Both the position numbers and the translations under genes were made by a program. The notes beneath the pieces were generated by a model. The model was not told the origin of the DNA and did no database searches. It saw only the letters and a program-made list of their open reading frames with translations. A stretch of DNA of 64,000 bases from Candidatus Methylophosphatis roskildensis (GTDB lineage: Bacteria > Pseudomonadota > Gammaproteobacteria > Burkholderiales > Rhodocyclaceae): the NCBI GenBank assembly GCA_016708905.1, contig JADJEV010000001.1, forward strand, positions 124,001-188,000, read 5' to 3'. Shown in pieces: positions 40,482-49,028 of this stretch (the stretch's first letter is position 1; the number at the start of each line of letters is the position of its first letter).

Positions 40482-41732
40482 TTACGCGCCATAGACCGGA
40501 AAGCGCTTGCACAGCTCGGCAACCTTGCCGCGCACGCGCTCCAGGTTGGCTTCGTCGCCCGGGGCGTCGAGCACGTCGGCAATCAGATGAGCGACCCGTT
40601 CGGCCTCGATCTCGGTAAAGCCTCGGGTGGTCATCGCCGGCGCACCGACACGGATGCCCGAAGTGACGAAAGGCTTCTGCGGATCGTTGGGGATCGCGTT
40701 CTTGTTGACCGTGATGTGGGCGCGGCCGAGAGCGGCTTCCGCATCCTTGCCGGTGATGTTCTTGGCCCGCAGGTCGAGCAGGAACAGATGGCTCTCGGTG
40801 CGGCCGGAGACGATGCGCATGCCGCGTTGCTCGGACAGCACCCGTGCCATGACACGCGCATTGTCGATCACCAGTTCCTGATAATTGCGAAACCCGGCGC
40901 CCATCGCCTCCTTGAGCGCGGCCGCCTTGGCGGCGATCACGTGCATCAGCGGTCCACCCTGCAGGCCCGGGAAGATCGCCGAATTGATCGCCTTCTCGTG
41001 TTCCGCCTTCATCAGGATCAGGCCGCCGCGCGGGCCGCGCAGTGTCTTGTGCGTGGTCGTGGTGACGACGTCGGCATGGGGCACCGGATTCGGGTAGAAG
41101 CCCGCGGCGATCAGCCCGGCGTAGTGGGCCATGTCGACCATGAAGATCGCGCCGATCGCCTTCGCGACCTTGGCGAAACGCTCGAAATCGATGCGCAGGG
41201 CATAGGCCGAGGCCCCCGCGATGACCAGCTTCGGTTTGTTTTCGTGCGCCAGCCGTTCCATCGCGTCGTAGTCGATTTCCTCCCGCTCGTTCAGCCCATA
41301 GGCGACGACATTGAACCACTTGCCCGACATGTTCACCGGCGAGCCGTGCGTCAGGTGGCCACCGTGGGCCAGACTCATGCCGAGGATCGTGTCGCCAGGC
41401 TTGAGAAACGCCATGAATACCGCCTGGTTGGCTTGCGATCCGGAGTTGGGCTGCACGTTGGCGGCCTCGGCGCCGAACAACTTCCTGGCACGGTCCAGCG
41501 CGAGCTGTTCGGCGATATCCACGAACTCGCAACCACCGTAGTAGCGCTTCCTGGGGTAGCCCTCGGCGTATTTGTTGGTGAGCTGCGAACCCTGCGCTTC
41601 CATCACCGGCGCACTGACGTAATTCTCTGAGGCGATCAGCTCGATGTGATCTTCCTGGCGCTTGTTCTCGGCGGCAATCGCCTGCCACAGTTCGGGGTCG
41701 GTCTTGGCGAGGGTATTCTGTCTGGAAAACAT
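40482..41732 (-). CDS. glyA: serine hydroxymethyltransferase
   Basis: 416-residue PLP enzyme interconverting serine and glycine with tetrahydrofolate, the main source of one-carbon units. The PLP lysine is in VTTTTHKTLRGPRGG (about 229). N-terminal SENYVSAPVMEAQGSQLTNKYAEGYP and C-terminal GITPxAxTTRGF-like GAPAMTTRGF are typical. It feeds methylene-THF to ThyA, encoded elsewhere in this window together with FolA. First gene of glyA-nrdR-ribD. Confidence 0.98.
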   Translation of the reverse strand: MFSRQNTLAKTDPELWQAIAAENKRQEDHIELIASENYVSAPVMEAQGSQLTNKYAEGYPRKRYYGGCEFVDIAEQLALDRARKLFGAEAANVQPNSGSQANQAVFMAFLKPGDTILGMSLAHGGHLTHGSPVNMSGKWFNVVAYGLNEREEIDYDAMERLAHENKPKLVIAGASAYALRIDFERFAKVAKAIGAIFMVDMAHYAGLIAAGFYPNPVPHADVVTTTTHKTLRGPRGGLILMKAEHEKAINSAIFPGLQGGPLMHVIAAKAAALKEAMGAGFRNYQELVIDNARVMARVLSEQRGMRIVSGRTESHLFLLDLRAKNITGKDAEAALGRAHITVNKNAIPNDPQKPFVTSGIRVGAPAMTTRGFTEIEAERVAHLIADVLDAPGDEANLERVRGKVAELCKRFPVYGA

Positions 41733-41858
41733 GGTGAGAACCTAACTTGCTGAAGCGGAATGGAAATCGATTTTACCACGGGCCGCCTCGACGGCACCGG
41801 GATAGCCTGACTCGCGCCCGCCTCAAAGCACTGCGGCGCCGCGTCAACCACGGCGGAT

Positions 41859-44696
41859 TCAGGCGGCCGGCCAGTTCCCCAGATCCGGTTCGCCGCACAG
41901 TTTCAGCATCTGGCTACGCGCCTGATCACGCAGACGCACGGCAGCCTGCCAGCCATCAGCGGTCGGCACCAGCGTCGCACCGAGCTCGAACTCGATCTTG
42001 CCATGACGCGGCAACCGGGTCTTGTCGCGCAGCACCGCACGCATGCCGCGCAGCCCGGCAGTGGCAATCGGCAGGCCGGACCCGACCGCCGCGACGAACG
42101 CGCCCATACGGAAATGGCGCAGACCCGCCTCGCGCGAGAAGGTGCCTTCCGGAAACACCACCAGGCTCTGGCCGCCCTGCAGCGCGGCGACCATTGCCTG
42201 CGCATCCTCCGCACCCTGACGGGCCGAGAAGCGCTCGACGAACAGGGTGCCGAGGCCGCGCAGGAAGAGCCGGGTAAACCAGTGATTGTCCAGCTCGCGC
42301 TTGGCAACGAAGACATAACGCGCCTGTGGCGGGAGAATCGCATAGAGCACGACCGAATCGAGGTAGCTCGCGTGGTTGCAGGCCAGCACGTGCGGCTTGC
42401 CCGGGACACGCGAGGCAGAAACCCGCGGCACCCGCATGCCGATCAGGTGGAGAAACAGGCGTGTGGCCAGATGCACCGTGACCCTGCCGACTGCAGGCTT
42501 GCGCGCAAACGCGGTGATCGCCCAAGTCGGCAGCGCGAGCAACCCGAAAACCAGCCAGGCGTAAAGCCCGTAGGCCGTCGCTGCCACCGATCGCAGGTGG
42601 GTACCGAGCCGCGAAACCAGTGCAGCGCTCGCCAGGCGCGCGATCTGCCACCAGGCGGACGAACGACGCCCGCCGATCGCGCCGCGCTCGAAGATCTCGC
42701 GCGAGGCGGCGCGGCGGATCTTGCCGCTCGAAGTCTTGAGCACCGTGTACGGCGGAGCCAGCACGATGTCGTCGGCCGGCATGCCGACGACATCGATTGA
42801 GATGCGGTTTATCTCGTCGGTCAGGTGGGCGCGCGCCTCGTCGGCGGTTTCGCGGGTCTCGGCCATGACCACCAGCTTCTCCGAACCGCTGACCGGATCG
42901 GTGGCCGCAAACACCGCCACGCAGCCCTTGCGGATGCCCGACAGCGCGCCTACGGCCTGTTCCAGCTCATAGGGATAGATGTTTCGCCCGCCGCGAATGA
43001 TCAGATCCTTGGCGCGGCCGGTCAGATAGACCTCGCCATCGTGCAGGTAGGCAAAGTCTCCCGAATCGAGCCAGCCGTCGTGAATCAGCTTGCGCGTCGC
43101 ATCGTCGTTGTGAAAATAGCCGCGGGTCGCCGACGGCCCGCGGAACTGCAGAATGCCGACACGGCGCTCGGCGAGTTCGTGATCGAAGTCGTCGACCACG
43201 CGAATCTCGTGCCCCGGCAACGCGCGACCGCACGAGGGAACCGGCATCGCGCTGACCGCACCCGGATCGATCGGCTCGGCAACGCGCTCGCGGGCAAAGC
43301 GTTCGCGGTCGATCGAGTCGATGCGCGGACCGCGATCGATAGGCGGAATCGCCAGCCCGACCGAACACTCGGCCAGCCCATACACCGGTGCCATGGAAGT
43401 GCCGCGAAAGCCGACGCCGCCGAGCCGCTGGGCGAACGCCTCGAGCGTCGCCGGGATCACCGGTTCCGCGCCGTTGAAGGCCAGACGCCAGCTCCACAGA
43501 TCGAGGCCGGCGAGGTCCGCTTCCGGCAGCTTGCGGGCGATCAGCTCATAGGCGAAATTGGGCGCCGCCGACAGCGTGCCGCGATACTGCGATATCGCGC
43601 GCAGCCAGGATGCCGGACGCGCCAGAAACGTCAGCGGGCTCATCAGGACCAGCGGCATGGCGTGATACAGCGACCCCAGCCAGGCGCCGATCAGGCCCAT
43701 ATCGTGATACAGCGGCAACCAGCTCACGAAGACGTCCTGGCTGCTTGCCTTGACGACGCGCCCCAGGGCGCGGATATTGGCCAGCAGGTTGGCGTGGGTC
43801 AGCATCACGCCTTTCGGATCACCGGTGCTGCCCGACGTGTATTGGAGGAAAGCCAGATCGTCGGCAGAGGCGCGATAGAGGATGTCCATCGGCTCGCGCT
43901 CGAGCTCGGCCGGGGTCACCGACTTGCGCAATGCGGGCGCCACCGTCGCCAGCAACGAGGCCACACCCTGCGCTTCGGGCACCGTGATGATGAGCACCGC
44001 CCCTGCATTGGCGAGAATGCGGCCGTGGCGCGCCAGGTGTTCCTCGATCTGCGACAGTCGCGCCGGCGGATAGATCGGCACCGGCACCGCGCCGGCCAGC
44101 AGCACGCCGAAGAAGCTCGCGAGATATTCGACACCCGTCGGCAGCATCAGGGCGATCGTCTGCTTCGGTTCGACGCCTTCCGCAAGCAGACCCGCGGCGA
44201 TGCGCCGCGCCCGCTGCAACAGCGCGGCGTAGCCGACGGTCCGCGCCCCGTCCTTCTCGTCATACAAGACGACGTGATCGCGCTCCGGCTGACGCGCGGC
44301 ATGCCACTCGAGTACCTCCACCAGCGTCTGCGCGTCGTCCGGCAGCGGCACGTCCGAACCGCCAACAAACGGAGTCGCACCGTGCACCGCTTCTTCATCG
44401 ACATCGTGGCGGCCGACAAAGCGCAGCAGATCGCGCGGCGTCTGCGCCTCGGAGAGCGCCTCGGGCGGGAAACGGGTGTGGCAGACGTCGCCGAGACGCA
44501 ACAGCAGCTCGACGCGGGCCAGGCTGTCCAGCCCGAGGTCGCGCTCGATGCGGCTGTCGAGCCGCACGTCGATGTCGCGACCGGGGTGGGTTTCACGAAC
44601 CATCGCTTCGATGGCGCCAAGCAGTTGCGCCGCGATGTCGGGTGCGGGAGCGGGCCGGCTACTTCGCGGTTCGGACACAGCCCGTTTACCGGTCAC
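41859..44696 (-). CDS. ACP - acyl-AMP ligase - acyltransferase fusion protein
   Basis: 945 residues in three parts. (1) An acyl-carrier domain, about 20-95, with the phosphopantetheine serine in LGLDSLARVELLL. (2) A fatty-acyl-AMP ligase/acyl-CoA synthetase domain, about 110-690, with the P-loop YTSGSTGDPKGVMLTHANL (about 285) and WLDSGDFAYLHDGEVYLTGR. (3) After two hydrophobic segments, an LPLAT acyltransferase domain, about 745-945, with CNHASYLD (about 775) and VFPEGTF. This suggests activation of a free fatty acid, loading onto the internal carrier and transfer to a lysolipid, similar in idea to Aas but with its own ACP. GTG start overlaps the phosphatase stop by 4 bases. Lipid product unknown. 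Confidence 0.88.
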   Translation of the reverse strand: MTGKRAVSEPRSSRPAPAPDIAAQLLGAIEAMVRETHPGRDIDVRLDSRIERDLGLDSLARVELLLRLGDVCHTRFPPEALSEAQTPRDLLRFVGRHDVDEEAVHGATPFVGGSDVPLPDDAQTLVEVLEWHAARQPERDHVVLYDEKDGARTVGYAALLQRARRIAAGLLAEGVEPKQTIALMLPTGVEYLASFFGVLLAGAVPVPIYPPARLSQIEEHLARHGRILANAGAVLIITVPEAQGVASLLATVAPALRKSVTPAELEREPMDILYRASADDLAFLQYTSGSTGDPKGVMLTHANLLANIRALGRVVKASSQDVFVSWLPLYHDMGLIGAWLGSLYHAMPLVLMSPLTFLARPASWLRAISQYRGTLSAAPNFAYELIARKLPEADLAGLDLWSWRLAFNGAEPVIPATLEAFAQRLGGVGFRGTSMAPVYGLAECSVGLAIPPIDRGPRIDSIDRERFARERVAEPIDPGAVSAMPVPSCGRALPGHEIRVVDDFDHELAERRVGILQFRGPSATRGYFHNDDATRKLIHDGWLDSGDFAYLHDGEVYLTGRAKDLIIRGGRNIYPYELEQAVGALSGIRKGCVAVFAATDPVSGSEKLVVMAETRETADEARAHLTDEINRISIDVVGMPADDIVLAPPYTVLKTSSGKIRRAASREIFERGAIGGRRSSAWWQIARLASAALVSRLGTHLRSVAATAYGLYAWLVFGLLALPTWAITAFARKPAVGRVTVHLATRLFLHLIGMRVPRVSASRVPGKPHVLACNHASYLDSVVLYAILPPQARYVFVAKRELDNHWFTRLFLRGLGTLFVERFSARQGAEDAQAMVAALQGGQSLVVFPEGTFSREAGLRHFRMGAFVAAVGSGLPIATAGLRGMRAVLRDKTRLPRHGKIEFELGATLVPTADGWQAAVRLRDQARSQMLKLCGEPDLGNWPAA

Positions 44697-45334
44697 CCCG
44701 GCAGTTCATCGAGCGCCTCGTCGAGATGCAGCAACTCGCCCCAGGCTCGCAGCACAAAGCGTCCGTGCGAGCCATCGGTCTGCCAGTCGATCCAGTTGTA
44801 AGCGGCGTTGGGGATCACGAAATCGCGCGCTGTGTCGAGCGTGCGGCCGGTCGCCAGGCGATAGGCAATGTCCAGCACGCCTCCGTGGGTCACCACCAGC
44901 ACGGTCTGGCCCGGGTGATCGCCGGCGATGCGCCGCAGCGCGTTCTCCACCCGCGCCGCTAGCTGCTGCAGGCTTTCGCCTTGCGGAATGGCAAATCCGC
45001 TGTCGCGCGTTTCGAAGCGGGCATAGACATCGGGGAACCGGCGCTTCACCTCGTCGTAGGTGAGCCCCTCGAAAATGCCGAATCGGCGTTCGCGCAGTTG
45101 CTCGCACAGAATCAGCGGCAGGCCGATATGCTGCGCGGCGGCCTCGGCGGTCTGCCGCGCACGCGCCAAGTCGCTGCTGTAGATCAGTTCGATCCCGGCC
45201 TCGGCCAGACCGCGTGCGGCGGCGTGGGCCTGCACCATACCGGTCGCGTTGAGCGGCAGGTCGAGATTGCCCTGGATGCGGCGTTGCGTGTTCCAGTCGG
45301 TCTCGCCGTGCCGTACCAGACAGAATCGGGTCAT
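44693..45334 (-). CDS. histidine phosphatase (phosphoglycerate-mutase-like)
   Basis: 213 residues from ATG 45334, which gives MTRFCLVRHGETDWNT, the normal family start; a GTG at 45382 is an alternative. The catalytic histidine is in RHGETDW, the second in VVTHGGVLDI (about 160), and the acid region in LRERRFGIFEGLTYDEV (about 83). Relatives include CobC (alpha-ribazole phosphatase) and GpmB-like phosphatases; nothing nearby supports cobalamin synthesis. Its stop overlaps the acyl-ligase fusion start (GTGA), so its substrate may belong to the same lipid process; that is inference. Confidence 0.88.
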   Translation of the reverse strand: MTRFCLVRHGETDWNTQRRIQGNLDLPLNATGMVQAHAAARGLAEAGIELIYSSDLARARQTAEAAAQHIGLPLILCEQLRERRFGIFEGLTYDEVKRRFPDVYARFETRDSGFAIPQGESLQQLAARVENALRRIAGDHPGQTVLVVTHGGVLDIAYRLATGRTLDTARDFVIPNAAYNWIDWQTDGSHGRFVLRAWGELLHLDEALDELPG

Positions 45335-45498
45335 GTCTTTGGGAACCTGCGGAATCGCGACTTGCGCCAACGGCTTGCTCACAGGCTGGCAGTGCAGGAG
45401 TTCGTCGAATCACAAGGGTATCATAGCCGCCATTTTGGACGCATGCTGCGGCCGCCGGGCCCGGCGGCTCAGCAGACTGCACCGACCGGAGACCGCGC

Positions 45499-46092
45499 AT
45501 GAATCTCCTGCTCAGGCTGTCGCGCGCGATCGATGCGCTCAACCGGCGGGTCGGCCGCGGCGTGCTGTGGCTGGTGCTCGTCGCCGTGCTGATCAGCGCG
45601 ATCAACGCGGTGACGCGCAAGCTCTTCAACCTGAGTTCGAACGCATTTCTCGAACTGCAGTGGTATCTGTTTTCGGCGATCTTCCTGCTCGGCGCCGGCT
45701 ACACCCTGCTGCACAACGAGCATGTGCGGATCGACGTCATCAGCGCCCGCCTGTCGCCGCGCACGCGGGCGGCGATCGACATCGTCGGCACCCTGTTCTT
45801 CCTGCTGCCGATGGCCCTGATCATTCTCAAGCTGTCGTGGCCGCTCTTCGTCGATGCCTTCTGGTCGGGCGAGGTGTCGTCCAACGCCGGCGGCCTGACC
45901 CGCTGGCCGGTGAAACTGCTGATCCCGGCCGGCTTCGCCCTGCTCGCGCTGCAGGGCATCTCGGAGCTGATCAAGCGCGCGGCCTTTCTGGCCGGCCGCG
46001 CCCCCGATCCGCTCGCCGCGCGCCGGCTTACCGGCAGCGAGCCCGCCCGCGCCGAAACCGATACCCGCCAGCGCAGCGAGCGGCCGGCATGA
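45499..46092 (+). CDS. TRAP transporter small membrane subunit (DctQ)
   Basis: 197 residues with four hydrophobic segments, the pattern of the small TRAP subunit: RGVLWLVLVAVLISAINAVTR, LELQWYLFSAIFLLGAGYTLL (with the family motif LQWYLF), IVGTLFFLLPMALIILKLSW and LLIPAGFALLALQGISELIK. It bridges the substrate-binding protein and DctM. The C-terminal 40 residues are hydrophilic. Overlaps dctM by 4 bases (ATGA). Confidence 0.93.
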   Translation: MNLLLRLSRAIDALNRRVGRGVLWLVLVAVLISAINAVTRKLFNLSSNAFLELQWYLFSAIFLLGAGYTLLHNEHVRIDVISARLSPRTRAAIDIVGTLFFLLPMALIILKLSWPLFVDAFWSGEVSSNAGGLTRWPVKLLIPAGFALLALQGISELIKRAAFLAGRAPDPLAARRLTGSEPARAETDTRQRSERPA

Positions 46093-47651
46093 CCGCCTTC
46101 CTGATCGCCAACATGGCGCCGATCATGTTCGCGGCACTGGTGGTGTTCCTGCTGTTCGGCTATCCGGTCGCCTTCGCGCTGGCGGCCAACGGCCTGCTGT
46201 TCGCCCTCGTCGGCATCGAGCTCGGGCTGCTGCAGCCGGCGCTGCTGCAGGCGCTGCCCGAGCGCGTGTTCGGCATCATGACCAATGACACGCTGCTGGC
46301 GATCCCCTTCTTCACCTTCATGGGGCTGATACTCGAGCGCTCGGGCATGGCCGAAGACCTGCTCGAGACCATCGGCCAGTTGTTCGGATCGGTGCGCGGC
46401 GGCCTCGCCTACGCGGTGATCTTCGTCGGTGCGCTGCTCGCGGCCACCACCGGCGTGGTCGCCGCATCGGTGATCTCGATGGGACTGATCTCGCTGCCGA
46501 TCATGATGCGCTATGGCTACGACAAGCGGCTGGCCTCGGGCGTGATCGCCGCCTCGGGCACGCTGGCGCAGATCCTGCCGCCCTCACTGGTGCTGATCAT
46601 CCTGGCCGACCAGTTGAAGAAGTCGGTCGCCGACCTGTATGCCGGCGCGCTGATCCCCGGCCTGCTGCTGACCCTGCTCTACGCCGGCTACGTGCTGGCG
46701 CTTTCCATCTTCCGGCCGGCCGCCACGCCGGCGCTGCCGGCGGACGCGCGCACGCTGCGCGGTGGCCGGCTGCTGCTGCGCGTGGCGACCACGCTGCTGC
46801 CGCCGCTTGCGCTGATCTTTCTCGTGCTGGGCACGATCTTTCTCGGCATCGCGACGCCGACCGAGGGCGGCGCGATGGGCGCGAGCGGCGCACTCGTCAT
46901 GGCACTCGCGCGCCGGCGGCTGAGCTGGTCGCTGCTCAGGCAGGCGATGGATACCACTGCGAGGCTGTCCACCTTCGTCATGTTCATCCTGATCGGCTCG
47001 ACCGTGTTCAGCCTGACCTTCCGCGCGGTCAATGGCGATCTGTGGGTCGAGCATCTGCTGACCTCGCTGCCCGGCGGTGCGCTGGGCTTCCTCATCGTGG
47101 TCAATCTGCTGGTCTTCCTGCTGGCCTTCTTCCTCGATTTCTTCGAGCTGTCGTTCATCGTCGTTCCGCTGCTGGCACCGGTGGCGGCCACACTGGGCAT
47201 CGACCCGGTATGGTTCGGCGTCCTGCTGGCCATCAACATGCAGACCAGCTTCATGCATCCGCCATTCGGATTCGCGCTCTTCTATCTGCGCAGCGTGGCC
47301 CCGCCTTCGATCCGCACGACCGATATCTACCGGGGGGCGATACCCTTTCTGCTGATCCAACTCGCCATGGTCGCGCTGGTGATCGCCGTCCCGCAACTGG
47401 TGACCGCCGGCGTGGAGAAGCGGGCCCGGGTGGACACCGACCACATCGAAATCGTCGTGCCGCGCCAGAGCACGGCAGGTGGCGGCGATCCGCTGACGCG
47501 CCAGATCGAGGAGGATGCGCAAGCGATACGCCGCGTGTTCGGCATCGCCGCGCCCGCCGACAGCGGCTGGCGCGACGACAGCGAAGCCGAGATCGATGAA
47601 GCCCGTCGGGCGATCGAATTGGACTTCGGCAAGCGCGGGAGCGAGCGATGA
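46089..47651 (+). CDS. TRAP transporter large permease subunit (DctM)
   Basis: 520 residues, about 12 hydrophobic segments through residue 440, the sodium-coupled transport subunit. Family motifs include TNDTLLAIPFFTFMG, AATTGVVAASVISMGLISLP and LPPSLVLIILADQL. After the last helix (about residue 440) a charged tail of about 78 residues (from VEKRARVDTDHIEIVV) extends past the usual DctM end. It overlaps dctQ and lysE by 4 bases each. The matching binding protein is probably the dctP at 49955-51076 on the other strand. Confidence 0.93.
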   Translation: MTAFLIANMAPIMFAALVVFLLFGYPVAFALAANGLLFALVGIELGLLQPALLQALPERVFGIMTNDTLLAIPFFTFMGLILERSGMAEDLLETIGQLFGSVRGGLAYAVIFVGALLAATTGVVAASVISMGLISLPIMMRYGYDKRLASGVIAASGTLAQILPPSLVLIILADQLKKSVADLYAGALIPGLLLTLLYAGYVLALSIFRPAATPALPADARTLRGGRLLLRVATTLLPPLALIFLVLGTIFLGIATPTEGGAMGASGALVMALARRRLSWSLLRQAMDTTARLSTFVMFILIGSTVFSLTFRAVNGDLWVEHLLTSLPGGALGFLIVVNLLVFLLAFFLDFFELSFIVVPLLAPVAATLGIDPVWFGVLLAINMQTSFMHPPFGFALFYLRSVAPPSIRTTDIYRGAIPFLLIQLAMVALVIAVPQLVTAGVEKRARVDTDHIEIVVPRQSTAGGGDPLTRQIEEDAQAIRRVFGIAAPADSGWRDDSEAEIDEARRAIELDFGKRGSER

Positions 47652-48271
47652 TCCCCGGCGAGACGCTGGCGGCGTTCTTCGCCGCCTCGCTCGCACTCGG
47701 CATCGCACCTGGGCCGGACAACCTGTTCGTGCTGACCCAGGCCACGCTCCACGGCGCACGGGCCGGCCTGATGGTGACCCTGGGCCTATGCACCGGCCTG
47801 TTGCTGCATACCGCGGCCGTCACGCTCGGGCTGGCGGCGCTGATCCATACATCGAGCGTCGCCTTCGCCGTGCTCAAGACCGCGGGCGCCGTCTACCTGC
47901 TGTGGCTGGCCTGGCAGGCTTTCCGCGCCGGCACGACCGCCGCTGTCCAGGCGCCGCGGTCGCTGTCGGCCGCCCGGTACTATCGCCGCGGCATCGTGAT
48001 GAACGTAGCCAACCCCAAGGTGTCGCTGTTCTTCCTCGCCTTCCTGCCGCAGTTCGCCGACCCGGCGCGCGGCCCGCTCGCGCCGCAGTTCATCCTCTTG
48101 GGCAGCGTGTTCATCGTCGCCACCCTGCTGGTGTTCGGCAGCATCGCGTTGGCCGCCGCCCGCCTCGGCCAGTGGCTCGCGCACTCGCCCGGTACCCGGA
48201 CGTGGCTCAACCGGATTGCCGCGCTGATATTCGTTGCCCTGGCCGCACGATTGGCGTTCTCGGGCCGCTGA
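47648..48271 (+). CDS. LysE/RhtB family amino-acid exporter
   Basis: 207 residues with six hydrophobic segments. The N-terminus AASLALGIAPGPDNLFVLTQATLHGARAGL has the family GPDN/GPGP-type motif and MNVANPKVSLFFLAFLPQF the second signature. These proteins export amino acids or similar solutes by proton antiport. The start overlaps the dctM stop (ATGA), an unusual fusion of an exporter to a TRAP importer operon. Substrate not deducible. Confidence 0.92.
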   Translation: MIPGETLAAFFAASLALGIAPGPDNLFVLTQATLHGARAGLMVTLGLCTGLLLHTAAVTLGLAALIHTSSVAFAVLKTAGAVYLLWLAWQAFRAGTTAAVQAPRSLSAARYYRRGIVMNVANPKVSLFFLAFLPQFADPARGPLAPQFILLGSVFIVATLLVFGSIALAAARLGQWLAHSPGTRTWLNRIAALIFVALAARLAFSGR

Positions 48272-48412
48272 CCTGGAAGCCGCACAGGATGGACCTCGCA
48301 GCCCGGCATGCCACGTGAGGACCAGCCCGTGCGGATCTCCGATGGCAATATCCGCAGAGCGCCTATCCATGGGGGTTTCAAGCCACCGTTGAGTCGCGTT
48401 CGATTAGCCGAC

Positions 48413-48492
48413 GTAGGTTGGCGCTGAGCAAAGCGAAGCCCAACACGCACCGCCGCTTACGTTGGGCTTCGCTTTGCTCAGCGCCAACCTAC
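48413..48492. repeat. 80-bp perfect palindromic repeat (32-base arms)
   Basis: 48413-48444 is the exact inverse complement of 48461-48492, with a 16-base loop. The arm sequence (GTAGGTTGGCGCTGAGCAAA onward to CCCAAC) is a type I recall as common in proteobacterial genomes as a hairpin-forming intergenic repeat. It lies between lysE and the lone antitoxin, in a 277-base interval, 56 bases before the antitoxin start. Confidence 0.9.
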
Positions 48493-48548
48493 ACCCGCTC
48501 GCGTATCTCGGTCAGACCAAGTTAAGCCAAGTCTTTGAGGAGAGACGC

Positions 48549-48803
48549 ATGCGCACCATCAACATCCACGAAGCGAAAACCCATCTGTCGCGGCTGGTCG
48601 AGGATGCCGCTGCAGGCGACGAGATCGTGATCGCCAAAGCGGGCAGGCCGGTCGCCCGCCTGGTCGCACTGGCTGGGCAAACGCGTGCGCGGAAGATCGG
48701 CGTGCTCAAGGGCAAACTCGCCGTACCGGAGAACTTCGACGCACCGCTGTCTGGCGACACGCTGCGCGATTTCGGCATCGACCCACTCCACCAACCCACC
48801 TGA
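48549..48803 (+). CDS. solitary Phd/YefM-type antitoxin
   Basis: 84 residues: MRTINIHEAKTHLSRLVEDAAAGDEIVIAKAGRPVARLV is the classical Phd/YefM DNA-binding N-terminal domain, and the C-terminus ends DTLRDFGIDPLHQPT. Partners are usually PIN-domain (VapC) or Doc/YoeB toxins directly downstream; here 225 bases follow with no toxin frame, so the toxin is lost or lies elsewhere. A GAGGAGAG site precedes the ATG at 48549; the frame upstream runs through the palindrome. Confidence 0.9.
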   Translation: MRTINIHEAKTHLSRLVEDAAAGDEIVIAKAGRPVARLVALAGQTRARKIGVLKGKLAVPENFDAPLSGDTLRDFGIDPLHQPT

Positions 48804-49028
48804 CTGGCGCCACCGGCCCCCGCCGGTCAGGCGCACAGGACGCGGCCAATTACGCAGGCATGGTCTGGAAGCCGCACCAGATGGCGATCTGCGGGCAGTG
48901 ATGACGGCAGAAGTCCATTTGGAGCGGCTCTGCTGGCAGTCGTCCGGCGCGGATTTGCGCAGCGCACCAATTCGGCGGCGGTTTGGATAGAATGCTCGTC
49001 CCACCCTGCCTTCGGAACAGCCCCTGGT

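Noticed and set aside
42825..44801. 658-codon + strand open frame
   Set aside because: Shadow of the ACP-ligase-acyltransferase gene; the minus strand has clear motifs and the + frame has arginine/glutamine-rich noise.
46584..47759. 391-codon minus-strand open frame across dctM and lysE
   Set aside because: Shadow frame rich in R/Q/D/H, opposite to well-supported membrane proteins.
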